26,569 nt of DNA, from NCBI GenBank assembly GCA_030066475.1, contig JASJBO010000049.1, positions 1 through 26,569 of the forward strand. Direction: 5' to 3'. Under the pieces are notes generated by a model, which was not told the DNA's origin, did not search any database, and worked only from the letters and a program-made list of their open reading frames with translations. The first letter of the stretch is position 1, and the number at the start of each line of letters is the position of its first letter. This document shows positions 7,539-14,854 of the stretch, piece by piece. The position numbers were made by a program, and so were the translations under genes. The stretch is from Myxococcota bacterium. Its GTDB lineage: Bacteria; Myxococcota_A; UBA9160; PR03.

Positions 7539-8107
7539 GCCTGCGCCTGCGACAGCAAGGCGGAAGGATCGAACTTGAACATCCGGGAGAGCTGCCTCCC
7601 GACCTCCTCTCCGTGCTGATCGAAGTAGGTCGTCACCCAGGTGAGGAAGTATCCGTAGCCGACCCCAGTCTTCTTAAGCTCCGAGATCGACTCGACGAGG
7701 GTCTCCGAGCTCAGGTGGTCGCCGGGCCGCAGGTAGCGCACGAAGTCGAGCTCCGAGTTCGTCATCAGCGATCCGATGTAGCCGGCGCGGTCGAGCACGC
7801 AGATGGGATTCTCCGAGTCGTCCTCGGTCGGCATGCCGCGCCGCTCGCCGATGCCATCGATCTTCGGCCGTGGGAAGATCCAGGTCTGGAGCATGGCCGG
7901 GGGCGCAACGATACCGCCGTGGCGTGTCTTCGATGCCGCCTCCTCATCGAGGTAGATCGGGTTGTGGTCGTCCAGCGCGTCGACCCAGTGACGAATCATC
8001 GGAATGTTCACCGGGTCCGGCGCGTGAGCGGGGCCATCATGACCGAGGGATTTGCCCACCCATGCGAGCAGCTCCTCTCGCAGCTCGTCTCGTTCCTGGT
8101 CACTCAT
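7535..8107 (-). CDS. MaoC-like hydratase partner subunit (ChsH2 N-domain type)
   Basis: A 190-residue hot-dog protein of the FAS1-dehydratase/MaoC group: NIPMIRHWVDALDDHNPIYL (residues 34-53), then RHGGIVAPPAMLQTWIFP (62-79) and a long C-terminal part with LRPGDHLSSETLVESI. At the position of the catalytic His in the motif D-x-N-P-[IL]-H it has Tyr52, so it is probably the non-catalytic, CoA-binding member of a pair. The start chosen is ATG 8107 (AGGGAA upstream); the open frame extends to 8212 but would run through the promoter. It is the first gene of the leftward operon and is translationally coupled to the catalytic MaoC gene. ChsH2 proteins carry an extra DUF35 domain; here DUF35 is a separate gene at 12982-13428. 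Confidence 0.87.
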   Translation of the reverse strand: MSDQERDELREELLAWVGKSLGHDGPAHAPDPVNIPMIRHWVDALDDHNPIYLDEEAASKTRHGGIVAPPAMLQTWIFPRPKIDGIGERRGMPTEDDSENPICVLDRAGYIGSLMTNSELDFVRYLRPGDHLSSETLVESISELKKTGVGYGYFLTWVTTYFDQHGEEVGRQLSRMFKFDPSALLSQAQA

Positions 8108-8138
8108 GCAGAGCGTTCCCTGTGTGGCTTCGCGGGCC

Positions 8139-8171
8139 CATTTGTAACCCAGATTGACAGGATTGCAAATG
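8139..8171. promoter_or_regulatory. Inverted repeat, candidate MarR operator
   Basis: Arms CATTTGTAACCC (8139-8150) and GGATTGCAAATG (8160-8171) are inverted copies matching at 10 of 12 positions around a 9-nt centre. The site lies between the divergent operons and covers the leftward promoter boxes, a good position for repression by the MarR protein encoded next to it. Binding is inferred. Confidence 0.55.
8141..8168 (-). promoter_or_regulatory. Leftward promoter of the MaoC-BVMO operon
   Basis: On the minus strand, -35 TTGCAA (8168-8163), a 16-nt spacer and -10 TACAAA (8146-8141). Each box matches the sigma-70 consensus at 4 of 6. It lies about 35 nt before the MaoC ATG and inside the inverted repeat. 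Confidence 0.5.
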
Positions 8172-8175
8172 TAGG

Positions 8176-8204
8176 TTGCACACCAGCCGGTCGGGCAGTA
8201 CTGT
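8176..8204 (+). promoter_or_regulatory. Rightward promoter of the marR-type gene, probably leaderless
   Basis: TTGCAC (8176-8181), a 17-nt spacer and TACTGT (8199-8204), ending 6 nt before the ATG at 8211. There is no Shine-Dalgarno sequence, so the transcript would begin at or near the start codon. Confidence 0.5.
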
Positions 8205-8210
8205 TTCTCC

Positions 8211-9338
8211 ATGGCTCCCCCCGCCGCAGCCGAAACAGGTGACCCGGCCCTCGAGCGCGCTGCAGAAATCGAGCGCTACCGGGACAACTGGGTGCACCAC
8301 CTGCTCGGGATCGCCGGGGGGCTCAGCCGCCGGGTCGTCGATCGACTCGAGAGGGAGTGTGGCTACGAGCGGATCCGGCCGAGCCTCGGCCCGTTCATCT
8401 CGCTCGTCTGGCGAGAGCCGCGGCCCCTGACGGAGCTTGCCCAGCAGCTCTCGATCAGTCGCCAGGCCTGCAGCAAGGTGGCCCGGCTCGCCGAGCAGGA
8501 TGGCTACGTCGAGCGTGTCGGAGGACAGAACGGCGATCGCGCGCAGCGCGTCCGTCTGACGGAGCGGGGGCGCGAGCTCGTCGAAGACAGCGTGCGGCTG
8601 ATCTTCGAGGAACAGGCCACCTACTCGGAGCGGATCGGGGCAGACCGGCTGCGTCGCTTCAACGCGGCCTCGTCGTCGCTCTTCTTCGGACTCGGGCTCC
8701 AGGAGCAGACGGATGCGGGGCTCGGCGAAGCCGCCCGTCAGTCGATCGGCGTCCTGCCGATCGTCGCGGATCGCGTCGAGGAGGAGCTTCTGGAGCGGAT
8801 CCGCGCAAGAGGGCACGAGGGTTTGCAGCTCTCCCACGCGCGCCTCGTCGCTCTCATCGGCGACGCAGAGATGAGCGTCTCCGAGGTGGCACGACTGCAG
8901 GGCGTGAGCCGCCAGGCGACCGGGGCGACCGTGAGCAGCCTCGAGTCGCTCGGCTACGCCCGGCGCGATCCCCACCAGACCGATGGTCGAGCGGTGCAGG
9001 TGCGCCTGACCGAGCGCGGCGAGGAGCTGATCCGGGACTCGCTCGAGGCGCTCGAGGACCTCGAGGGTGGCATCCGCGAGCTCCTCGGGGTGCGGCGCTT
9101 CGCCGATCTCGTGAGCGTGGCGGCGGAGCTTCACGGAGTGCTCGCTCTCGAGGAGGAGCTCTTCGAGGCACGCGGCTTCGTGAATCAGGGGTCCATTCCG
9201 GTCTCTCGCGACGGTCGTGCGCCGCCGGACCGTGAGCTCCGTGCGATCGCTTCACTCCTCCAGCGGCGACTGGGCGCTGGAGGTGCGACACGACTGGGGC
9301 GGATCCTCACCGGCAAGGGCGCGGTGCAGCGTGCTTGA
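8211..9338 (+). CDS. Tandem (two-headed) MarR-family transcriptional regulator
   Basis: A 375-residue protein about 2.5 times the usual MarR length because it carries two winged-helix units. Unit 1 (about residues 72-120) has PLTELAQQLSISRQACSKVA and ends in the wing DRAQRVRLTERG. Unit 2 (about 222-270) has SVSEVARLQGVSRQATGATV and ends in GRAVQVRLTERG. Both SRQA recognition starts and both RLTERG ends are kept, so both heads look functional. MarR proteins normally dimerise through their terminal helices; this chain may bind one operator as a single pseudo-dimer. A ~30-residue Arg/Gly-rich tail follows unit 2. There is no ribosome site, and a -10 box sits 6 nt upstream. It is divergent from the MaoC operon and 89 nt before the cupin gene. 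Confidence 0.9.
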   Translation: MAPPAAAETGDPALERAAEIERYRDNWVHHLLGIAGGLSRRVVDRLERECGYERIRPSLGPFISLVWREPRPLTELAQQLSISRQACSKVARLAEQDGYVERVGGQNGDRAQRVRLTERGRELVEDSVRLIFEEQATYSERIGADRLRRFNAASSSLFFGLGLQEQTDAGLGEAARQSIGVLPIVADRVEEELLERIRARGHEGLQLSHARLVALIGDAEMSVSEVARLQGVSRQATGATVSSLESLGYARRDPHQTDGRAVQVRLTERGEELIRDSLEALEDLEGGIRELLGVRRFADLVSVAAELHGVLALEEELFEARGFVNQGSIPVSRDGRAPPDRELRAIASLLQRRLGAGGATRLGRILTGKGAVQRA

Positions 9339-9380
9339 TCGCCGCCCGGAGAACCGCCTGAACCACTGACTGAACGGATC

Positions 9381-9400
9381 GGGCGGGAACGTTCCGACCC
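9381..9400. promoter_or_regulatory. Palindrome upstream of cupin gene
   Basis: Perfect GGAACGTTCC (9386-9395), flanked by GGG (9381-9383) and CCC (9398-9400) in symmetric positions. It lies between the MarR stop and the cupin start. It could be an operator. It lacks a T-run, so it does not look like an intrinsic terminator. Confidence 0.4.
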
Positions 9401-9427
9401 GTGAATTCATCAACGAGGAGAGCACTC

Positions 9428-9889
9428 ATGAGCGCCAGCTACCAGTTCGACGCGCACCAGATCGACTGGACCGAGATCGACGATCCGAGCCAGAGCTACC
9501 CCTGCCGGTACTGGATGTCGATCCTCGGAGCCGACCCCGAGACCGGCCGTCTCGACCTGATCGTCAAGTGGCCGCCGAACTCGTACTGCCACTTCCACCG
9601 CCACGTCGCGGACACCGCGATCCTGGTGCTCGAGGGCGAGCAGCACGTGATCGAGATCCACGAGGACGGGAGCGAAGGCGAGCACAAGGTCCGCCCCGCC
9701 GGCACCTACGTGATGAGCCCGGGCGGCGAGGCCCACATGGAGCACGGTGGCCCCGAGGGCGCGATCGTCTTCTTCTCGCTCTACGCCGGAGACGGGCCCG
9801 TCTTCGAGACGCTCGACAAGGACATGAACGTCCTGGAAGCATCGACGGTCGCCGAGATGGCGGCGGTGCCGACTCTCGGCGCCCGTTGA
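9428..9889 (+). CDS. Cupin-domain protein (ChrR/acetylacetone-dioxygenase-like)
   Basis: A 153-residue single-domain cupin. Motif 1 is PPNSYCHFHRHVADTAILVL followed by EGEQ, with the metal-binding His residues of H-x-H-x(n)-E. Motif 2 is PAGTYVMSPGGEAHMEH, with the second metal His. Metal-dependent cupins of this type include dioxygenases that cleave diketones and simple metal or ligand sensors; no particular reaction can be assigned. The start chosen is ATG 9428, with GAGGAG 7 nt upstream; a GTG in frame at 9401 has no ribosome site. It lies directly before the second BVMO gene (17-nt gap), so the two are probably co-expressed. Confidence 0.85.
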   Translation: MSASYQFDAHQIDWTEIDDPSQSYPCRYWMSILGADPETGRLDLIVKWPPNSYCHFHRHVADTAILVLEGEQHVIEIHEDGSEGEHKVRPAGTYVMSPGGEAHMEHGGPEGAIVFFSLYAGDGPVFETLDKDMNVLEASTVAEMAAVPTLGAR

Positions 9890-9906
9890 GCAAAGGCAAG
9901 GAACCG

Positions 9907-11763
9907 ATGGAAAGCGAGAACCACGATTCGACCGTGCCTCGATCCGAGGCCCCTGCTTTCGACCCCGATCAGCTTCGCGCGAAGTACGCAGAGGAGCGGG
10001 AGAAGCGCATCCGCGCAGACGCCAACGATCAGTATCGCGAGCTGAAAGGCGAGTTCGCCCGTTATCTCGAAGACTCCTACGTGGAGGCGCGCATCGATCG
10101 CGAGCCGCTCCACGACGAGGTCGAGGTGGCCATCATCGGCGGCGGCTTCGGGGGCCTGCTGACGGGCGCCCGGCTGCGGGAGGCCGGGGTCGAGGACGTC
10201 CGGATCATCGACGCTGCCGGCGACTTCGGGGGCACCTGGTACTGGAATCGCTATCCGGGCATCGCCTGCGACATCGAATCCTACATCTACCTGCCCCTGC
10301 TCGAAGAGACTGGCTACCTCCCCACGCAGAAATACGCCACGGGCGCGGAGATCTTCGAGCACTGCCAGCGCATCGGCAGGCAGTACGACCTCTACCGCGA
10401 CGTCTGCTTCCAGACTCGCGTGACGGAGCTGCGCTGGGACGACGCTGCCGCCCGCTGGCTCATCTCGACCGACCGCGGCGACCGGATGCGCGCCCACTAC
10501 GTGTGCATGGCGCTCGGCGTGCTGAACCATCCGAAGCTGCCCGGCATCCCGGGCATCGAGGACTTCGAGGGCCACTCGTTCCACACCAGCCGCTGGAACT
10601 ACGAGTACACGGGTGGCAGCTCGGACGGCAACCTGACGGGGCTGCGAGGCAAGCGCGTCGGCATCATCGGCACGGGCGCGACCGCCGTGCAGTGCGTTCC
10701 GCACCTGGCCGAGACGGCGGAGCACCTCTACGTGTTCCAGCGCACCCCGTCCTCGATCGACGAGAAGCACAACCCTCCCACCGATCCGGAGTGGGCGAAG
10801 AGCCTGGAGCCGGGTTGGCACCAGAAGCGGATGGACAACTTCCAGATCCTCACCCAGGGCGGCTACCAGGCCGAGGACCTGGTGAGCGACAACTGGACCG
10901 ACATCATCCGCAAGCTCGTCGCGCAGGTCCAGCAGCAGGAGTCGCCAGACCTGTCACCCGAAGCGCTGGAGAGGCAGATCGAGCTGACCGACTTCGAGAA
11001 GATGGAGCAGATCCGCGCTCGCGTGGACGCCATCGTCGAAGACGAGGCCACGGCAGAGGCCCTCAAGCCCTACTACCGACAGTTCTGCAAGCGGCCGTGC
11101 ATCCACAACGAGTACCTGCCGACCTTCAATCGCGAGAACGTCACGCTGGTGGACACCCAGGGCAAGGGCGTGGATCGCATCACGAAGAAGGGTGTCGTGG
11201 CCGGTGGGCTCGAGTACGAAGTGGACTGCCTGATCTACGCATCGGGCTTCGAGGTGGGGACCGACTACACGCGCCGGGGCGGCTACGAGGTCTACGGGCG
11301 AGGGGGCCGGACCCTGACGGAGCACTGGGCCAGGGGCGCGCGCACCCTGCACGGCATGCACTCGCACGGCTTTCCGAACTGCTTCTTCATCATGAGCATG
11401 GTCCAGTCCGGCTTCGCCGTGAACTTCACGCATGGTCTCGGAGACACGGCGAAGCACCTCGCCTTCATCATCGCGCGCGCCATCGACGAGGGCGTCGAGG
11501 CGCTCGAGGTGTCCGAAGCAGCCGTGAGCGAGTGGGTGGAGCGGGTCGTCACCCTGGCAGGCCAACGGGGCGAGTTCATGCAGAACTGCACGCCCGGCTA
11601 CTACAACAACGAAGGCAAGCCCAGCGACACGAGTCGCCAGAACGGGTTCTTCTTCGGCGAGCCCGGGGAGTTCATGAGGATCCTCGAGGAGTGCCGAGTG
11701 GAAGGCGGAATGACGGGCCTGGAAGTCCGACACCGGGACGGCGGCAAGATCGCTCACGGCTAG
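9907..11763 (+). CDS. Type I Baeyer-Villiger monooxygenase with N-terminal extension
   Basis: A 618-residue FAD/NADPH monooxygenase. A charged ~70-residue helical extension precedes the FAD motif GGGFGG (residues 78-83). The GTWYWNRYPGIACDIESYIY segment starts at 109. The BVMO fingerprint is FEGHSFHTSRWN (220-231), matching FxGxxxHTxxW but with Asn in the final P/D position. The NADPH motif is GTGATA (255-260). The extension and the Asn variant match the larger subgroup that includes phenylacetone- and cyclopentadecanone-type enzymes with bulky substrates. It is clearly diverged from the BVMO at 2664-4340. The start at 9907 has AAGGAA upstream; the frame is open much further upstream but overlaps the cupin gene. 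A putative amidohydrolase follows 27 nt downstream. Confidence 0.95.
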   Translation: MESENHDSTVPRSEAPAFDPDQLRAKYAEEREKRIRADANDQYRELKGEFARYLEDSYVEARIDREPLHDEVEVAIIGGGFGGLLTGARLREAGVEDVRIIDAAGDFGGTWYWNRYPGIACDIESYIYLPLLEETGYLPTQKYATGAEIFEHCQRIGRQYDLYRDVCFQTRVTELRWDDAAARWLISTDRGDRMRAHYVCMALGVLNHPKLPGIPGIEDFEGHSFHTSRWNYEYTGGSSDGNLTGLRGKRVGIIGTGATAVQCVPHLAETAEHLYVFQRTPSSIDEKHNPPTDPEWAKSLEPGWHQKRMDNFQILTQGGYQAEDLVSDNWTDIIRKLVAQVQQQESPDLSPEALERQIELTDFEKMEQIRARVDAIVEDEATAEALKPYYRQFCKRPCIHNEYLPTFNRENVTLVDTQGKGVDRITKKGVVAGGLEYEVDCLIYASGFEVGTDYTRRGGYEVYGRGGRTLTEHWARGARTLHGMHSHGFPNCFFIMSMVQSGFAVNFTHGLGDTAKHLAFIIARAIDEGVEALEVSEAAVSEWVERVVTLAGQRGEFMQNCTPGYYNNEGKPSDTSRQNGFFFGEPGEFMRILEECRVEGGMTGLEVRHRDGGKIAHG

Positions 11764-11790
11764 CTACATCGACGATCACGGAGACAACCA

Positions 11791-12960
11791 ATGGGTCAGA
11801 AGCTGTTCGAGAAGTACAAGGTCATCGACATCGATACCCACATCACGGAGCCGGCGGACGTGTGGACGGACCGCGTTGCCAGCAAGTGGGGCGACAAGGT
11901 GCCCCACATCCGGAGGATCGATGGGCGCGACATGTGGTTCGTCGGCGACGCCCCGGTTGGCGGCCCGGGTTTCTACACGATGGCCGGTCACACGGGCAGC
12001 TATCCCGATACCCCGATGGGTTACGAGGACATTCCCGCGGCGTCATACGACGCGAAGGCGCGGCTTCAGCTCATGGACGAGGAGCGAATCCACGGGATGG
12101 TCCTCTATCCGAACCTGGGCGGCTTCGGGTCCGGCGGCTTCCTCCGGCTCGGTGAGCCTGAGTTGATGCTCGAGTGCGTTACCGCCTACAACGACTTCCT
12201 GGTCGAGTGGGCGAGTGCCGACCTGAACCGCCTGCTGCCCGTGATGGCGCTGCCTTTCTGGGACGTCGAGGCGTCCGTCAAGGAGATCCAGCGTTCGGCG
12301 GGAAGGGGCCACCGCGCGGTGCTCTTCGGTAGCCGCCCGGAAACGTTCGGTCAGCCGCCTCTCGCCCACAAGCACTGGGATCCGATCTGGGCCGCCACGC
12401 AGGAAGCCGGCCTTCCGATCAGCTTCCACATCGGCGCCGGGGACCTCGGCGACCTCATGAACGACGCGGCCGAGATGGGATTCAAGGCGAACTTCGCGCG
12501 CGGGAGCTCACTCGCGCTGCTCGACAACCAGAGCTGCCTGGCGAGCTTGATCTTCGGCGGAGTCTGCGCGCGCTTTCCCCGCCTCGACTTCGTTTCGGTG
12601 GAGAGCGGTGCGGGCTGGCTCTCGTGCGTGCTCGAGATGTTCGATTGGCAATGGGTGAACGGCGACGTGGCGAAGGAGCATCCGGAATACGATCTGATCC
12701 CGTCCGAGTACTTCGAGCGCCAGATCTACGGGTCGTTCTGGTTCGAGAAGCGTGCGGTCGGCTCGGCGATCCAGGCCTTTCCGAACAACGTGATGTGGGA
12801 GACGGACTATCCGCACCCGACCAGCCAGTACCCCAGCCCGAACAGCGTCGCGGTGCGCCCGGCCGACTATGCCGAGGAGGCGCTCTCGGGCATCGACGAG
12901 TCGGTAGCGCGCGCGATTCTCCAGGACACGCCGGCACGGCTCTACAACGTCGAGATCTAG
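11791..12960 (+). CDS. Amidohydrolase-2 family metal-dependent hydrolase/decarboxylase
   Basis: A 389-residue TIM-barrel protein of the amidohydrolase_2 (ACMSD-like) family. Visible metal and catalytic positions are Asp13-x-Asp15-x-His17 in VIDIDTHITEP, His213 in SFHIGAG, and Asp339 in MWETDYPHP. Relatives are hydrolases or decarboxylases acting on ring-cleavage or CoA-pathway intermediates, and family members are common in steroid- and aromatic-degrading gene sets. The long insert around residues 45-85 (rich in Gly and Pro) is typical of this environmental subgroup. It starts at ATG 11791 with a GGAGA site and is co-directional with the BVMO upstream and the DUF35 gene 21 nt downstream. The substrate is unknown. 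Confidence 0.88.
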   Translation: MGQKLFEKYKVIDIDTHITEPADVWTDRVASKWGDKVPHIRRIDGRDMWFVGDAPVGGPGFYTMAGHTGSYPDTPMGYEDIPAASYDAKARLQLMDEERIHGMVLYPNLGGFGSGGFLRLGEPELMLECVTAYNDFLVEWASADLNRLLPVMALPFWDVEASVKEIQRSAGRGHRAVLFGSRPETFGQPPLAHKHWDPIWAATQEAGLPISFHIGAGDLGDLMNDAAEMGFKANFARGSSLALLDNQSCLASLIFGGVCARFPRLDFVSVESGAGWLSCVLEMFDWQWVNGDVAKEHPEYDLIPSEYFERQIYGSFWFEKRAVGSAIQAFPNNVMWETDYPHPTSQYPSPNSVAVRPADYAEEALSGIDESVARAILQDTPARLYNVEI

Positions 12961-12981
12961 CGGGCGATCTCCAGAGGCACG

Positions 12982-13428
12982 ATGAACCAGTCCGTCTCCG
13001 ACGCCGAGCTGGTCGAGCGCTTCCCGTGGGTCCAGATCTCCCACGATTCGAAGCACCACTTCCGTGGCTGGCTCGACAAGCGGCTCCTGATCAACCGCTG
13101 CAGCGACTGCAGCAGGTTCCACCACCCGCCCAAGCCGATCTGCCCGGATTGCTGGTCCGAGAACCTCGTGCCGACCGAGGTCGAGGGGAGGGGCACGGTC
13201 CATCTCGCGATGCACCTGCACCAGGGTGCGCCGGCGCCGGGGGTGGACTACGCGCAGGGGCCGCATCCCGTCGTCACCGTCGATCTCGACGGGACGGACG
13301 GTGTGCGCTTCACCAGCACCGTGGTCGGCCTTCCCGTCGGAGAGGTCGTGATCGGGTTGCCTGTCGAGCTCGATTGGATCGAGCGCTACGGGCATCCCTT
13401 CCCGGTCTTCCGGAAGCGGGAGGGCTGA
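12982..13428 (+). CDS. DUF35/OB-fold zinc-ribbon protein, partner of thiolase-like enzyme
   Basis: A 148-residue protein with an N-terminal helix, a rubredoxin-like zinc ribbon (Cys40-x2-Cys43 and Cys54-x2-Cys57, within NRCSDCSRFHHPPKPICPDC) and a C-terminal OB-fold (GRGTVHLAMHLHQ to VELDWIERYG). DUF35 proteins or domains bind thiolase-fold enzymes and are required for their activity, the best-known case being the DUF35 domain of ChsH2 with the aldolase Ltp2. The Ltp-type gene starts only 3 nt after this stop codon, which strongly supports a complex. In actinobacterial ChsH2 this domain is fused to a MaoC domain; here it is free-standing. Confidence 0.92.
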   Translation: MNQSVSDAELVERFPWVQISHDSKHHFRGWLDKRLLINRCSDCSRFHHPPKPICPDCWSENLVPTEVEGRGTVHLAMHLHQGAPAPGVDYAQGPHPVVTVDLDGTDGVRFTSTVVGLPVGEVVIGLPVELDWIERYGHPFPVFRKREG

Positions 13429-13431
13429 GCT

Positions 13432-14622
13432 TTGGCCAGCCGAAATCCGATGCGAGACGAGATCGCGATCGTCGGTGTGGGCTCGACCGAGTTCAGCCGG
13501 GACGCGGGTGGGATCTCTCCAGCGAAGCTCGGAGCCGAAGCATGCATCGCGGCGATTCGCGACGCGGGGATCGACAAGAGCGAGATCGACGGCGTGGTGG
13601 GAGCGCTCGAGCCGGGCGCTCCGCGGGCGAACCAGATGTCCGCGATCCTGGGCCTCACGGACATCACGCACCACTCGAGCCCGATGCCCGTCGCGATCTT
13701 CGGGCTCGTCGATGCGATGACGGCGATCTTCTCGGGGCAGTGCGACACGGTCCTCCTCTACTACGCCTTCATCCGGGCACCGTGGAACTCACGCTCCGCG
13801 GCGCAGGACCCCTTCCGCGGCTATCTCGCGGGGATGATGAGCGGCGGGCTCAAAGCGCCGCCGATGCCCGAGTCGATCGACCCGGCGGCGGCGTACACCG
13901 CGTGGGCCGCGCGCTACATCCACGAGTACGACGTCCCGCGTGAGACCTTCGGTCGTGTGGCGCTCAATATGCGTGCGAACGCGGCTCGGAACCCCAAGGC
14001 CGTCATGAAGAGGCCGCTCACGATGGAGGCGTATCTCGAAGCGCGGATGATCCGCGACCCGCTGTGCATGCTCGACATGGACATTCCGATCGACGGGGCC
14101 GACGCGTTCATCCTGACGACGACCGAGAAGGCCAAGAAGCTCACGAAGAACCCGGTCGTGGTTCACGCGGCAACCGCCGGCATGGTCGGAAAGAACGAAG
14201 AGGACCAGCTACCGTCCCTCGAGCGACACGGTCAGCACGTCGTCGTCGAGGCGCTGAGAGAGCGCAGCGACATCTGGATCGACGCCATCGACGTCTTCTT
14301 CCCCTACGACGGGTTCAGCATCATCACCCTCGGCTGGATCGAGAACATGGGCTTCGCGAAGCCTGGCCAGGCCGGTCGGTGGATGCGCGACAACTGGGAC
14401 GACGCGCGCGGTTGCGTGATGATCGACGGTCGCGTGCCGATGAATCCGCACGGCGGATCCCTGTCCGAAGGGGCTTCGCGCGGAACGGGTCATCTGCGCG
14501 AGGCCGTGACACAGCTGCGCGGCGAAGCCGGCGAGCGGCAGGTGCACAATGCTTCGACCGCGCTGATCGGCTGCGGCGGCTTCTTCTTCAACTCGCAGGG
14601 CGCGGTGCTGAAGCGGCTCTAG
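13432..14622 (+). CDS. Thiolase-fold lipid-transfer-type acyl-CoA aldolase (Ltp2-like)
   Basis: A 396-residue thiolase-superfamily protein. It opens with RDEIAIVGVGSTEFSR and ends with the family pattern NPHGGSLSEGASRGTGHL, EAVTQLRGEAGERQV and GCGGFFFNSQGAVL. The N-terminal nucleophilic Cys of true thiolases is missing: the matching stretch around residues 78-90 (ITHHSSPMPVAIF) has none. That fits non-thiolytic SCP-x/Ltp proteins such as the retro-aldolase Ltp2, which splits a beta-hydroxyacyl-CoA side chain from a steroid ketone. Tyr292 (FFPYDGFS) is a candidate active-site residue. The start chosen is TTG 13432 because GGAGGG is well placed; ATG 13450 has no ribosome site. It is coupled to the DUF35 gene and is the last gene of the rightward operon. 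Confidence 0.88.
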   Translation: MASRNPMRDEIAIVGVGSTEFSRDAGGISPAKLGAEACIAAIRDAGIDKSEIDGVVGALEPGAPRANQMSAILGLTDITHHSSPMPVAIFGLVDAMTAIFSGQCDTVLLYYAFIRAPWNSRSAAQDPFRGYLAGMMSGGLKAPPMPESIDPAAAYTAWAARYIHEYDVPRETFGRVALNMRANAARNPKAVMKRPLTMEAYLEARMIRDPLCMLDMDIPIDGADAFILTTTEKAKKLTKNPVVVHAATAGMVGKNEEDQLPSLERHGQHVVVEALRERSDIWIDAIDVFFPYDGFSIITLGWIENMGFAKPGQAGRWMRDNWDDARGCVMIDGRVPMNPHGGSLSEGASRGTGHLREAVTQLRGEAGERQVHNASTALIGCGGFFFNSQGAVLKRL

Positions 14623-14648
14623 GCGCACGGACCCGGGTCCTTCGGTAC

Positions 14649-14678
14649 TTGCTGGACAAGCGGTGGCCAGGATACGCT
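14649..14678 (+). promoter_or_regulatory. Copy of the tRNA-Ser promoter
   Basis: TTGCTG (14649-14654), an 18-nt spacer and TACGCT (14673-14678). This is the same architecture as the promoter of the intact tRNA-Ser at 20331-20360 (TTGCTG, 18 nt, TAGGCT). It still looks usable but leads into a broken tRNA. Confidence 0.55.
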
Positions 14679-14700
14679 CCGACTGGCCCGGCTTCATCGT

Positions 14701-14738
14701 GCGGAGAGGTTGCCGAGCGGTCGAAGGCAGCGGTCTTG
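14701..14738 (+). pseudogene. 5' half of tRNA-Ser, truncated in the anticodon loop
   Basis: These 38 bases are identical to 20381-20418, the 5' part of the intact tRNA-Ser(TGA), except for one base (T at 14711 for G at 20391). Acceptor 5' strand, D-arm and anticodon 5' strand are present. From 14739 the sequence diverges, with no variable arm, T-arm or acceptor 3' strand, so no tRNA can form. Similarity continues upstream through the promoter. This marks one side of a rearrangement; the intact copy lies 5.7 kb downstream in the same orientation. Confidence 0.9.
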
Positions 14739-14854
14739 GAAGTCGTTCAGCCGATCCAGCACCGTGAATCACCATGCCTGATACATATCTCCCTATGCGA
14801 GTCGCCACATCGCGTGCGTTGGCGGCCGGCGTTCGCGCGCACCCGAGAGGTCCG

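Noticed and set aside
14629..14640. Palindrome GGACCCGGGTCC after the Ltp-type gene as a terminator
   Set aside because: It is a 12-bp palindrome without a loop and has no following T-run, so it is unlikely to act as an intrinsic terminator.
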